Source: Clitopilus passeckerianus (taxonomy: Eukaryota > Basidiomycota > Agaricomycetes > Agaricales > Entolomataceae). Taken from it: a DNA stretch of 64,000 nt. The stretch covers positions 124,001 to 188,000 of the forward strand of contig CALYLX010000016.1 in the NCBI GenBank assembly GCA_944990035.1. Reading direction: 5' to 3'. The notes beneath the pieces were generated by a model that saw only the letters and a program-made list of their open reading frames with translations, was not told where the DNA came from and searched no databases. Positions 34,658-46,766 of the stretch are shown here, piece after piece; the first letter of the stretch is position 1; each line of letters begins with the position of its first letter. A program made the translations under genes and the position numbers.

Positions 34658-35725
34658 TCAAACGATGCAGCTGGCACGTCTTGAGGTTGGGAGCTTGAAT
34701 ATGTTTCGGCAGCCTGAAAACGAACTCCTGAAAGTTTTCTTCCTGTCCAGCTTCGGATCGATGGTGGGGTTTTCCTGCGCCGACATAGTTTTGGGCGATT
34801 CAGAGCAAGCTTTCCGACCAGTGAATATCTTCGAAAGCCTTTGCCAAGCCTGATACCGATATCGATGTTGTTGCTGCGCACGTACCGTCCTTTTGGGTCG
34901 TCTTTTCGGAACAGGGTTCGGTGTAGTTGCGCCAGGTGAGCAGGAACCATATGTTTCCGGACGAAGGACGCCGAACTCGTCCAGGATGAAGCCTAAGCCA
35001 TCAAGCAGAGAGGCAGAGTGAGGTTGACAAGTTTCTGTCTGATGCGAGACTAGAAGTCCGAAAGGAGGATCCGGGATGCTTGGCAATCGGGGCGTCGAGG
35101 ATCCGTGAAAAGGAGAGCTAGTAAGGTCAGGAGTAGGTGCGGTCAAAATTAAAACAGGCGCATCCAAGATGGTATGAGCTAGAAAGCGTGCGTAAGCTCA
35201 GACCTATCGAGGTAGGGACCTGGTCCTCACTGGGGGCTTCTTGGAGTCTGGCTCGACTCTGAAACCTGGATCAAAATGCTGATTTATGCGTTTGACAGGC
35301 GGAAGTCGTGTAGGACTTACACAAGAAAATTACCCATCATTATTAGCAGATGAAATCAGTGGTCGTTCTGAAGGTAACAAAGCTTACCGGTGTAACTATT
35401 TCCCCATAGCTAGAACAGCTGCGAGGTGAAGAGGTCGCAGGTTCGGTGCCGCCGAATGACTGGAAGACATCATTGGAAGCTCCGCTAGGGAAGGTCTCAT
35501 TCTGGTGAATACTTGTCGATTGAAATACCCGTTCATCCTCCATGATGGGGGAGAGTTCCAATTCGAAATGCCTTGATTGGGTAATCGAGGTGCCTTGTGA
35601 ACGACCTTGGTATACCTGCTAGGTTCGGAAGGGTAAAAGTCGGTTAACATGAAAGAAAGCGCGCATGTACTCCACGGATTCACCTGAACAATTTCATCAG
35701 CGCTTGTTTCTGCATTGTTATCCAC
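34658..35725 (-). CDS. unidentified protein, low-complexity, start uncertain
   Basis: I do not recognise this protein. Four minus-strand exons join with all phases consistent: about 35725-35684, then an exon starting VYQGRSQGTSITQSRHFEL and ending at SYGEIVTP, a short exon reading SRARLQEAP, and the long terminal exon THTILDAPVLILTAPTPDL. The donors gtgaat, gtaagc and gtgagg pair with ordinary AG acceptors. The C-terminal part is rich in Pro, Ser and basic residues (PKRRPKRTVRAQQQHRYRY), suggesting a disordered protein with a possible nuclear signal. The open frame at the left end begins without an ATG, so the real start lies further upstream, probably behind another intron. No neighbour hints at a function. 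It may also be a chance assembly of open frames. Confidence 0.38.
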
Positions 35726-37997
35726 CGAAGGTGGCCCCGAAACGAGCGGCTCCTAAATACAGGAATAAGTACGTGAAGCAGCCCCTGAAAGGGTTCAAAC
35801 CGAGCCAACTTCAAGATTCGAGTGAGTTCCGGTGGGGATTGGACCACCTTCTACGTTGATTTCCACGGAAGACAGCGTGATCTAGGATATTCGCTCATCA
35901 GGTAAGGTGACATAGGCGAGGTTTAACTGAACCCTTACATCCAACGCCGAGAAGAAATCTTCAGAGCTAGTAGCACGGTTCGTGGAGCTACCCTGCACAT
36001 ATGTCTAGCACCATGGCTCGAGTAAGCGCTAGGAGCCTCACTTTTGATTGGCTAGCCTGTGTCTAGACATTAGCGACAAATCTCGAGAAGAGCCTTTCCA
36101 ATACCTTCAATGCTTTGTTTGGAAGAGCGTAGTCCTGCGGAGATGTATTATTGACCATATGCATGTGGAACGGGTACCGAACTCACAAAAGAACGAATGC
36201 CACTCTGAAGACGTTTCTGTGGAGATGGGCTTTGAGTCGCATGTCCCTTGCGAGGGCGTTAGCCTATCAAAATCACTGCTTTTGCAATTCCTTACTGCAA
36301 CTTCCTGAAATGAAGGCACGTTCCGTGCTACAAGGACATGATCACTGACCGGCTGCAGTGCACGGAAGCAATTTTGTCAGGGACCCTATTGGATCGTTCT
36401 GCGAGCCTTACGCACATGATGGGGAGCAGAGTCCCGACCAGTTGTCATATGACAAGGGCAGCAGCATGTCTTGTTGCCTTCTTTGGGAACGCCACCTGCA
36501 TAACCACCAGAGTCCTGACGACGCGGAGTACTGCTTTGAAGTCCGCCGTCGTTGAACAAATTGACAGGCGGTACCTGAGGAAAATCTAGGGTTTGGTCTG
36601 CCGAAATCCTTATGAGCAAAGAGAGGTCGACTTTTGACCGCTGTTGACACAACATTGTCAACAACGGTCGAATTTCGAGACTCACGATATAGATGCCGGC
36701 GCCTTGAGTTGGCGGATAAGGAGGACGTTGCATAATAAAGGTTCTGGCCCTCTGGTGAAGGACCAGAAAGTGGAAATGTGAAGTCCTTGCAAAACGGTCA
36801 GTGGGCCGCTAGGCGTTCGGAGCACGCGGTTCATACAGGGTTGGGGAGAACCAGCAGATTTAGCAAATTGATGCCCTTCTTGAGGGCCAAACGGAACCCA
36901 GACGGGATGAACATTGAATAAGGGAACGACGTTGTGGGAGCGTCGCGTCCAGCTCCTCGACGCGATGTGGTCACGCTTTTCGTGGACGAGCCATATTTGA
37001 TCGTATTTGGTGCATCCTGACAAATCCCAATCCTGTCACCCGTTTGAGACCGATTTCCGAACATCTTCGTGGACAGAGTTTTTTCCCATCAACAATCTGC
37101 AGATCCGGATGGGTGCAGCGTATGATACGGTTTGCTCTTTTCGCAAATGTTTTGGGCACATGGTTCGACTCAGTTAGTTATGAACTCGGCTTGAGGTAAA
37201 CACTTGGATTGAAAATTTTGACCCGGCGAAGTAGGGCGGACTGCGAGGAGCTAGAGCTTGGAAAGGAGGGGAGGCTTGAACACGAGTCACTGTGTCACTT
37301 GACTGCTTGACATGAGGAAAATCGTTTACTCACGCAATTATTAAACATCTAACCTGAATCCCCTGGTCGTCCCCAAAAAACTTACCCGCCTAAATATAAA
37401 CTCTTGCTTCTGGCCCTACATTAATGATAGAAAATCCTTGTGCATGCGTTGGAATTGCGGTGACAATCTAGTGGGCCGTGGCGCACTCAACATGACATTG
37501 ACAGCTATAACCGCATCCTGATTTCATTCCGTATAGCGTCGAGTGGTGAGTTTCACTAACCGAGTCAAACTCTTTAATCGCAGAACCTGTCTCCGGATTC
37601 AGAGCTCATTGTGGAAAGGTCCCTCGAATTCCACCCTCCGAGCTGATCATCATCCCTACAGCACAATTTGCTATTGTCCCAGCACAGTGGGTTATTCCGT
37701 AAGAATTTGGTTATTGTGATTAAGGGCGTTGGCCTTTGACACACATGGTGTGAGGGCTGTAATCATTTGGTAAGTACACATGGGTTCTAAGACGTGGGCA
37801 CACCCATGGATTCCCCGGAATTGAGACCATGACCTTGCGAAATTCGGAGGCCGCTGGAAAATTGAAAATGTAGCTATCAGGTTTGGCCTGTCATTGACGT
37901 ACCATTCGGCGCGATTATACAACAATGTGTGAGATTTTGTGTTGACTTGATTTGTATCATATACCATAGTAGCTTCTAGTTTAGCTTCTACATAATG
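35726..37997. other. 2.3-kb stretch without a supported gene
   Basis: Short overlapping open frames occur on both strands. The longest runs on the minus strand (36386-37159) did not assemble into a consistent exon chain and resemble nothing I know. The left end must include the 5' part of the unidentified gene. Confidence 0.4.
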
Positions 37998-40433
37998 TTA
38001 ATCTTCCCGCTTACTCATCACGAAGGGGCCCTCCCAACCAGGTGCACCCTCATGAACCCCAATGCTGCGCCAATTTCCCGTGAACGTATCGCCGCCGCAA
38101 ATGTATCCGTAAAGTAAGATCATGCCCGTGTCCTGACCACCGTCAACCGGGCACCTCAATATTGCCACCAGCCCATCCCAGCTCCGCACGCGGCCATAGA
38201 AGCGGTAGCGTCCCCATGCATCGCCATGGCGGGTGTCAGTCTCTCCGAAGCAATACACTTCTCGAACACCAGAACATCGACTAGAAGCCAGCTTCGTGCG
38301 ATCGATAGAAGGGGAGATAGGTGGATAGACGTTTCCGGCTTCGTCGACCCATTCTGGTTCTCCAGGCTCGAGTTCGTCAAGTCGGCAGGTCTCGTCATCT
38401 CCAAGATCCACCTGAGTGGTGGAGGTCCTTCCTACGGCAGTGGTGGCTGCCCCAAGACCGACGGAAGCAAAAGCTCGGTTCCGTTGAATCCGCTGCCTCA
38501 TCTCCAAACGGGCGGCACATTCTTCACAGTGCGTAGTGTCGTGTGGATAACCAGTCCAACCCCCCTCCCCTTCTCCTGAGCCCTGCAGCTGAGGGTTACT
38601 CTCGCCTCCTGGTACGCTAGCCTCTTTACGACTCAGAAAGGCGTCGTTTCCTAGGCCAAGTCCATGGTCGACTTCATCAACGCCTTTTTTCCATAAAACA
38701 CATGTCTCTTTCCTGCCACCAGCCAAGATTTCTACCCGCTCCATCCCGTCCCCATCACGTCCATCGATTACGAATTTGGTCGTTCCAGGCAAACCGTCGT
38801 ACCAAGCATTGTTCATATTGCTGCGATGATAGTCGTTCGTCCCTAGCTCGGTGGGGGATTGAGATCGTAGAGAGTGTGCTTCTCGGAGTCGCATGTAAAA
38901 GGGCTGTATGGTAGTTCGTAATGCGTCGTCAAGTGGAACGGTAGGCATGTGAGGTTCAGCCAAAACCAATCGTAGTCGGCCTTCGTCGGGAACCTGAAAA
39001 ATGCGTCGAAGTTGAACAGAAGGCTTCAAGGAAAAGTAACTATACCATATAATAGCCCTGCCATAGACCATCCAAAGAGCCCATTTCAAATACCGGGCCG
39101 TATGGAATGCGAGTTCGTGCCACGAACGGGTCATTGCAGAGGCGAAGCCTCCACCAATCGGCGTCCCACCTTTGACTTTTCGGCCATATCCGCGAGGGAG
39201 TCAAATGAGGAGCTTTGCCGGACCACCTTGGATTTAGTGTTGGGGTGGCACAACCGCCGGTGAGGGCATTCTCGACAAATGAACCGAAGGGATTGTGGTC
39301 TCCAAGGCCCCAGCTCCATCCGCTGCAGTCACTCAAGGGGCCTTCAGAGTGGGCACGACCAAGGAGCAGCGGACGACGAGCTTTCCATCCCCAATTGAAT
39401 TCGTCGATGTCCTCAGCGGTAAGACCGACACCTGCATTGCCGTCACGAGTGAGCCAAGCTGCCCTGTTAGCCGCCATGTGACTCGGTGTTTGGAGCCTTG
39501 TTAATTCCGCGCGGGCGAAGTAGAGAAGCTTCGCGGCAACAGAGGCGAGTGGGACCGAGACGGACGGGCGTGAGCCGTAATGAGGCTCAATGGACGCACG
39601 GGTAGGGGTTGGAAATATGGGATAGGTGCCGTGTGCCGTCTGAAAGGACGTCGGTGGTGTCGAGGCCCTGGACGGGAAAGGGAGCGAGAAGAGGTTAGGA
39701 GGGGCCTCAGTAGTTGCATAGCGGAAGGGAACCGATATAAAGGGAAATATAGCAGACATTATCTGCTTACGTTCATGCGGAGATTCTTGACGTAGGCTTT
39801 CTGGAGGGAGAGATTTAGAACACTAACCTACCATGAATTGAATTTGATACTACCTTCGGAGGTTAACAACCACATAAGCGTTAAGACGCAAGAGTTCCGA
39901 ACACTTTCCAAAGGCCAATCGTTGTTTTCATCTCGACCTTCATAAAGTCGCCTGCGAACGAAACGGCTAAGGAGGCGATCTGCTGCGGCCCACTCGAGTA
40001 GCTGGAGTTCATTCTTTCCATCATTCTCGAGCATCATGATAATGCCCGTCATAAGTGCTTCATCTAACCCAACATCCTCCGAGAAATCCGTTGCAAGAGA
40101 CCCAAAGAAGATGTTTCCAGCGCGTAGACGCTGCATCGCCATGCAGTACGACTGAAGCTGCTCAAGATACTGACTGTCGGAGGGCTGGAAAGCTCTTCTT
40201 TTGACAGAGGAGTAATCAAATCTGTAGCGGAATATCCTCGCCCATAAGTGAGGATTGTGAGGCGGGGAAAGTCGATCACGCAATGTAGAACATGTCGAAA
40301 GTAAGGGGAGGACAGAGTGGGGTGGTCCTAAAGGCTGCGTGGCAGCTAGTTCGAAGGCTACCAAGTCAAGAACCTCAGCGGGGAGTACGAATAGGTTGGA
40401 GCGATGTTTCTGGGGCTCCGTGGATGGGTCCAT
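37998..40433 (-). CDS. F-box-like protein, second family (copy F)
   Basis: Exons 40433-39854, 39800-39046 and 38993-37998 join in phase to 776 aa. The N-terminus has an F-box-like segment (LFVLPAEVLDLVAFELAA, LPLLSTCSTLRDRL, NPHLWARIFRYRFD). A conserved core follows: DEALMTGIIMMLENDGKN, WAAADRLLSRFVRRRLYEG, VRNSCVLTLMWLL, then VPFRYATTEAPPNLF, LLYFARAEL and DEFNWGWKARRPLLL. The last exon contains PFYMRLREAHS, a Cys pair (HCEECAARL), and a C-terminal block RLDELEPGEPEWVDEAGNVYPP...YGRVRSWDGLVAILRC. The same core recurs in the plus-strand gene at the right end of the window. An SCF-adaptor role rests on the F-box-like start only. This family is not similar to F-box copies A-C outside that motif. 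Confidence 0.82.
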
Positions 40434-43400
40434 AACGAGTTGGGCATCCCAAGCCCATGCTATATTTTCTTACATACTTTCGCGAGATGGAGGCCTGAGA
40501 GCACCAAGTATCGGCATATTCCGTGTTCATTGTGATGACATCTTATCCGGAGTAAGATAACGATTTAATCTCCAGAAATCTGATCAATTTTCGTTCCTCT
40601 TCTTGATCGCCGTTCTGAGTTTATGTAAAAGGGGTTTCTGGCCGTTCTTCTGGTTAACATTCGACATATGGGCACTGCCGGGCGCATTCTGCAAGGTCCC
40701 AGGAGCCGCGACCGCCTTTTCACCAAACACCCGTTCCGAAATGGCATAACTTGCGAGTGCCTTGGTGAAACCGTAACGACACCCGACATTGGACCCTTGG
40801 TTGACTTGCACTAGTCGACACACCATGGTGGAATCGCTTGTGCTGAGGACGACTACTGAAACTTAGCCTCATTCTAGACGGGAAATGGGGGAGACGGCAC
40901 ATTAATGTAGGAACATTCAAGGGTGTCTGTGACTCTTCTCTTTGTCATCGCGTGAGAGCATTGCTCAGTCGAGAACTTCTCGTCGCTTCGTCACGAAAAT
41001 CTCTTTCTTCAAGCCTTGTCACTACGGGCTGGAAAAACGCTTGTGCCTCATTTCTAGCAAGCAAAGGAATTCTCCGCTGCATCTATAACTCTGGACCGTG
41101 GAATCCTCTTCGATGTTCGACTCCATTGCCTCGCCTATGGGTCCCCGCCCAAATCAGCGCTACCCCCGGCTCGCAGCACCATGTACGTACGAAGCCGCCT
41201 TTCATCAATGATCAAACTTATGATTAACTGTCTGCTACCCTAACGCTTTGTTGAGAATAGAGTTCTAAAGAAGATTCACCTGTGCAAATGGGCCATGCCA
41301 AGGCGAGTTGCACCTGCATTCAAGTTCGAGTGAACAAAGAGGAGCGAAGAACACCTAAAAACTGCTTGTCTACTCACACGGAGTCACCTTCACTATCGGT
41401 AAGAATTCGAGGCTCGTTTGACTGAGTACAAAGCCCGGTTCAAGAGACAAAAGAAGTGAGTAACCCGTCATAACTAGTCTAACTCGTGGACGGATCGAAA
41501 GAGGTTTAGGGCTTTGCGCATAGCCTTGACAGAGCGATGGCCATTCTTCTATTCCTGGTAGTTCGGACGGGCCCAAGATATCTAGGTCCGAGTGAAGTGG
41601 ATTATTCCTCATGGTTTCTTCGAACAGACGGTTTCGGACACCTAAACCGTCTTCCCCTCTTTCATAGCGGGTGCCGTGCACCCTAGTCTCACGGAATACG
41701 TACAGTGCGGACAGTGGTGTGCATGATCGCCGCCATTTGAGTCAAGCCCGAAATATTATCATCTGGCCGTACGCTGAAGAGTAATATCTAATAGACGAAT
41801 CTTCATGATACATTCTAACCACCGTGTGGAGTTAGATATCCGTATAAGAAACATGAGGCCAGTCGTGAGTTCGCCGTGTAGTCTATTGGCTCATTCTATT
41901 GTACTGCTTTGGTGAACACAATCTGTTCATGTCTTCAACAGGCGGTGCAGCTTATTCTAACTTCCTAGATTACTCGATCGTATCCGTAGTCGGAACTTGT
42001 GGTGGTGCACAATTCAATCGTACTCTCGTCAACTTTGCACCTGCCTCTTGTAAGAGTAGGGCTTCGATCCCCTTCTTTTCCACGTTCGGTAACAAGGGGG
42101 TAGTCTTCCGATATGTCGCGGACCTTTGAAACCGCTGTAGTGATCTCGCTGCGGGTAAAGATCTTGACACCGAAGAATATGGTCCTGATTCTTCGTGCAT
42201 TCAGTAGCGTGGATGCTGCCTGTCATGTCACTTGACCAGCCTCCTGCTGCATCTTATCGCAGGGTCCCATTGTCGTGAGAGTTGATGGTCCTTTTGAAGT
42301 AAACTTAGACGAGGCTGCGTTCACCTCTGTTACCCCAGAAGCGCCGATAAATCTATGGGCGCACTATGCATTCCCTAGGCCGCATTCGATTCTGACATCG
42401 CGGCACTCTTTCATATACCATGAAGATCACCCAAACTCCGAGGCTACGCCGAGAGCGACGCAGTGAATGTGTGGCCACAACGTCCACAAATTAAAACGAG
42501 AAGGCCTCCTGAGCCTTGGGCCAGGCGTTATGCGGACCATGAGAAAGAATAGAAATCCAAAAGGCATGTGAACTTGTGTCCCATCCTGAACAGAATCCTG
42601 TATGTCCATCGAATAGAGAGCGATGAATGTATAGCAGAGATTTCAAGAGGCCAGTTGATATTGGGGGAAATGTTCAATTACTCGAGTGTAATTGGTAATG
42701 ACAATTGACTCAGCCGAAAACTTTGCATCCTTACTCATGCAGCACGTTTGATTGCCTCAATTGCACATTGACATGCCTCTGGTTTGGTCTGCGCCTGAGG
42801 TTCACGTCGTTCAAATACCCTTCAAGAAACTTAAAGCGCCCATCCCTACACCATCTCCTGCCAAACTTCCCCGAAAGTCAGTTACTCCGACAATCAACTC
42901 CATGGCAAGCGGACCATATACACGTCGTAACATTCTGGAATATTATCTAGAAAATCTTTCCAATAATGTCCACTCCTCCCACATAATCGCACGACTGTGC
43001 CGGTTGGGGTTACGATCACCATCTTTCCGGAGCCTCGAGGGACATGGGGCCCGAGTATCTGTTGGAAAAGCATCGCGGGAGAAGCATCTCTGACATAGGC
43101 GCGGTTTTGAATCCAGATATGGAAGAGACGGCTAGCCATGTGGTCAAGGAGGCGTAGACATGACCAGTTCATTCGCCTGATTTTCATCAGGATCGGTGAG
43201 TGTATCAACATTCGGAAAAGAACATCATTCCAATGATTCTATGAACAGATCCCCGACTATTGTGGGCCATTCTTGATCACGTCCTGCTTGCGATTTCACT
43301 TGAACCAGCTCAGGTCTGGCCGATAATTGCTTCTGGTCGGATTCCAGGGTGTCACCTGCCTTGAGATTGATGTATTCTGAACAGGTTCATCATCGATTCC

Positions 43401-43990
43401 CAACCTAACCCCACTGTCAAGATGTTTCTCTACCAATTAGCGGCCCGAAATCAAATGAAAAGGTAAGATTCTCTCAGGTATGTATGCATGTATTGACTTC
43501 ATGTTGTACAGGTCGGTTTACCACCGCCCATCGCATTAGATTGGTCGTTCTGATCAGCGCGTCATATCAAGAGAAGTTGGGAACCACGCATCAAAACCGC
43601 ATGCTTCGACGTCCTCCTAAGGCACCCATGTGCCTTCTGCCACTGTAGTATATTTTATGAAGGTTCCGGCCACTCCTTAAACATGGTCATTGGAAGAACA
43701 CATGTTTGATTTCTTGATTCTTTGTGTTGCAACGCTCCCTTAACCTAGTGGTCAGGGTCACAACGATACGACAACCGGGAAGAAACTCATTCCAATCGTT
43801 CAGGACTACTCGGTAACATTGATAAATTCGCGGCCCCGAAGCTCGAAGTTCTACGAGGGAGCGTGAAATATGCCACCGACGGCTTGACAGAGGCTTGGTG
43901 AGAAACAATGTCGGACGGCAACGGCCGGCGGCCCGCCAACGCCACCCCATTTTAGCAAGGCCACACCCTCTTTTAGAATGTGATCTCTTG
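40434..43990. other. 3.6-kb stretch without a supported gene
   Basis: Upstream region of copy F on the left and of the Pumilio gene on the right. The open frames are short, scattered and unrecognisable; the largest, on the minus strand at 41370-41681, is about 100 codons. I see no terminal repeats or transposase-like sequence. Confidence 0.4.
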
Positions 43991-44020
43991 CAATGTTCAC
44001 AGAAGGTTGTCGATATCTCA

Positions 44021-44027
44021 TATATAA
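44021..44027 (+). promoter_or_regulatory. TATA box of the Pumilio gene
   Basis: TATATAA sits 59 bases before the start codon. It is followed by a run of T and a CT-rich tract (CTCTCGCTCTTTCATCTCCC), the usual arrangement of a fungal core promoter and leader. Confidence 0.6.
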
Positions 44028-44079
44028 GCCGAATTTTTTTACTCTCGCTCTTTCATCTCCCACCACCACGCCCTTCACC

Positions 44080-46766
44080 ATGCTTTCCTCCGACAACAAT
44101 GTACATTCTCTCCTTTCTAACAGCATTCAGGCTGGACCTCAACGCTCAAAAGAGCCTGCAGGCATAGCTGCCTCTATATGGGCTCCTCAACCACAGCCGT
44201 CCGAGGTTACGTGGCCAAAAACCCTGGATACGTTTTCACGAGCTGCTGAGAAAGAGCTAGACCTTCGAGCACGCCCTCAGGTCGAATCCAATTCGCGCCC
44301 TGAGGATGTCTTCGGTCCTGCCCCGGTTCCCACTCGATCCAAGGACATCGGTGCCATTGGCGATGGCCGCAAGAAAAACAGCCCTGGATTTGAAGAAACG
44401 GTATGTTTGATACATTTTTATGTGGTTATATGCGCATATACTCATACATTCAACCCATCTAGCATGTCGAGCAGCTACTTCGGACCCTGGACCTGAACTC
44501 CCCGACGCCGTTCACCAAAAAGCCACATCTTAGCATCGACTTGTCTCCCAGCTCACCCGATTTCTCCCCTGCCTCTGCTACCTCGTCTTTGATGACGCCT
44601 ACGGACCTTTCCCCCTCCCGCCCTTTCGACCCAAAGTCGGCTCTCAACTACGAGAACAGTCATTCACACCCTCATCTCCAGTCATCTTCTTTACTTTTTG
44701 ACCATAACTCTGCGAATGCCATGTACGATGGTATATTTCACCAACCCCCATCTCAAGGAGGTTCTCCGTCTTCTGCTTACCCAAGTTCTCTATCTGGCTT
44801 TGAACCCTTCACCGACTCTCTCGGAGCGGCCCTTGGCTATCCTACCCACCCTCAACACCTTCATTCCATGACTCCCATGTCTCGTTCCCTCTACTCCTCG
44901 GGAATTCCCTCTGGACCAACTCGACGTTTCGAGAACAATAGATCCCTCCTTGGTGATCATCGCCTGCCTTTAGGCAGCGTCCACCAGTCGGGTCAACATG
45001 ACTGGCTTGTCCCGGATGACGGCAAATTCAGATATCATTCCGGTTCTCAAGGTCCCCAGGACCGTAACCTCTTGAACTACCCTCCGTTTATGTCACGGCC
45101 ACAATCTCATGGACACGAGGTGTGTTCCCTCATCTCCATAGGGAATTCACAACTAATTGGCACGACGCCTTTACAGCCCATCAATTTCTTGTCTCTTCTA
45201 CATCCGTCGTCGTCGCCACCGTACCACGTGTTCGTGGAACGTATCATCAAGTCTTCGGATCAGCAAGCATCTATCTTCCTCCAGCAGAAGCTCAAGGTCG
45301 CCGACTACGATGAGCGTGCCAAAATTGTTGACGCCATCTGTGCCAGAGGCTTCGAGATGATGGCTCATCGGTATGTTCATTCATTGTCATAATCCCATGA
45401 ATATCCATTAACATCACGAGCAGATTCGGGAACTGGGCAGTTCAGCGCTGCCTTGAAGCTGCGTCTAATCCTGAAGAGCGCAGGAAGATTATTGCGTGCA
45501 TGCGGTATGCTTTCCTCTAATGCCAGATTCATAGCTCTTACGCGACTGTTATTCAGCGGGCGGATAGTCGAGCTCGCCACTAATTGCTACGGCTGCCACG
45601 TCTTGCAGAAAGCCTTGGATTGCGAGGAAGACATACGTCTCTTGATTGTATCCGAGCTTCTGCTTGGAGACCCTGCACAGACTCTGGTTAACAAGCATGC
45701 TTCGCATGTTTGGAGTAAGGTATATCCTCCTTGATCGATACCCTAGCATCCTCGCTGATCCACGCACAGATTATGGAGCTTTCGTGGACCCCGCCGGCAC
45801 CACCGATTTTCGCGTAGTACGTCATTGAAGTGCATCGGGAAGACGTAATGTCATAACTGATGTACCTCCTAGTGTTAACAAATCTCTCAGGGGTAAATGG
45901 GCAGCGTTGGCCTGCCATGAGACTGGATCACTTGTAGTTCAGGTAAGGGACGCCTTTCAGCACTTCCTCGTGTAACGCTCAGTTATCTCACTCCAGCATG
46001 CCTTCGAGAATCTGGAAGCGGACGCAAAAGATGGGATTGTCGAAGAGCTTATCAGCCATGGGCCATCTGTCTTCGCGGACATTGCCAAGAATCAGTGGGG
46101 TTCCTACTGCATTCAACACAGTAAGTCGTCTATACGACGCTTGCCATGTCTACTGACCTCAGCAATGATATAGTTCTGGAACACGGATCTGAGCGCCATC
46201 GCGAGAAAACCCTCCAGCTTCTTCTCGAGGGCCTCCTTGAGTTTGCAACCCACGAACAAGGCGCGAAGTCGGTCACGAAGGCACTCAAGGAAGGTGGAAA
46301 GGTTACACTTGACAAAGTTGTTGATAGGATGTGCGAACCCGCGAAGGGGCAAGTGCTCTTAACCATCCTCCTGCTCGGACCGTCTACTCAACTCCCTTCA
46401 GTAGCTCTCGACGAGCCATGATCGTTGACCTCGCACTCTCCGTTACTGGAAGCCAGCTAATCGCTAGCGTTCTGCCTACCGTAAGTCCCCTTTCCTCCGG
46501 ACTTATTTACCAAATTCGTGTTAATTCTGTCTGTCAGGTTGACAAAGACCAACGTGCATCACTGTACGAATGCATTCGAGGGCATATTGTTACCCTTCGT
46601 GGCTGCAAGACGGGATCAAAAGTTATCTGGCTCTTGTAAGTACTACTCGCTTTTTTTCCAGCCCCCGACTGATGTCGTTCCCAGTGACAGAATGGTAACA
46701 AATTATCCTCGGAAAGGCGACTTCAAAGCTGACTTAACTCATAAGCGCGCGTATTATGGCTATTAG
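44080..46766 (+). CDS. Pumilio-family (PUF) RNA-binding protein
   Basis: Thirteen exons (44080-44400, 44463-45119, 45177-45370, 45424-45504, 45557-45719, 45770-45816, 45873-45942, 45997-46120, 46174-46348, 46402-46480, 46538-46635, 46685-46694, 46746-46766) join in phase to 679 aa. The first half is Ser/Pro-rich and probably disordered. PUF repeats then follow: AHRFGNWAVQRCLEA, NCYGCHVLQKAL, KWAALACHETGSLVVQ, NQWGSYCIQHILEHG, EQGAKSVTKAL, TGSQLIASVL and a last GSKVIWLFDRM. The protein ends RMRAYYGY. PUF proteins bind 3' UTR motifs and lower mRNA stability or translation in the cytoplasm. Two oddities are visible: intron 9 (46349-46401) uses a GC donor, and exon 12 has only 10 nt. Intron 2 (45120-45176) is 57 nt without a stop in frame, so retention would keep the frame. 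Confidence 0.93.
46349..46401 (+). other. GC-AG intron in the Pumilio gene
   Basis: The donor reads AAGGG|gcaagt and the acceptor cttcag|TAGC. The frame requires two bases before and one after, joining CEPAKG to SSRRAMIVDLAL. The nearby GT five bases into the intron gives the wrong phase. Confidence 0.75.

Noticed and set aside
36386..37159. Cluster of overlapping minus-strand open frames that might form a gene
   Set aside because: I could not find splice sites joining them in one frame, and there is no recognisable motif.
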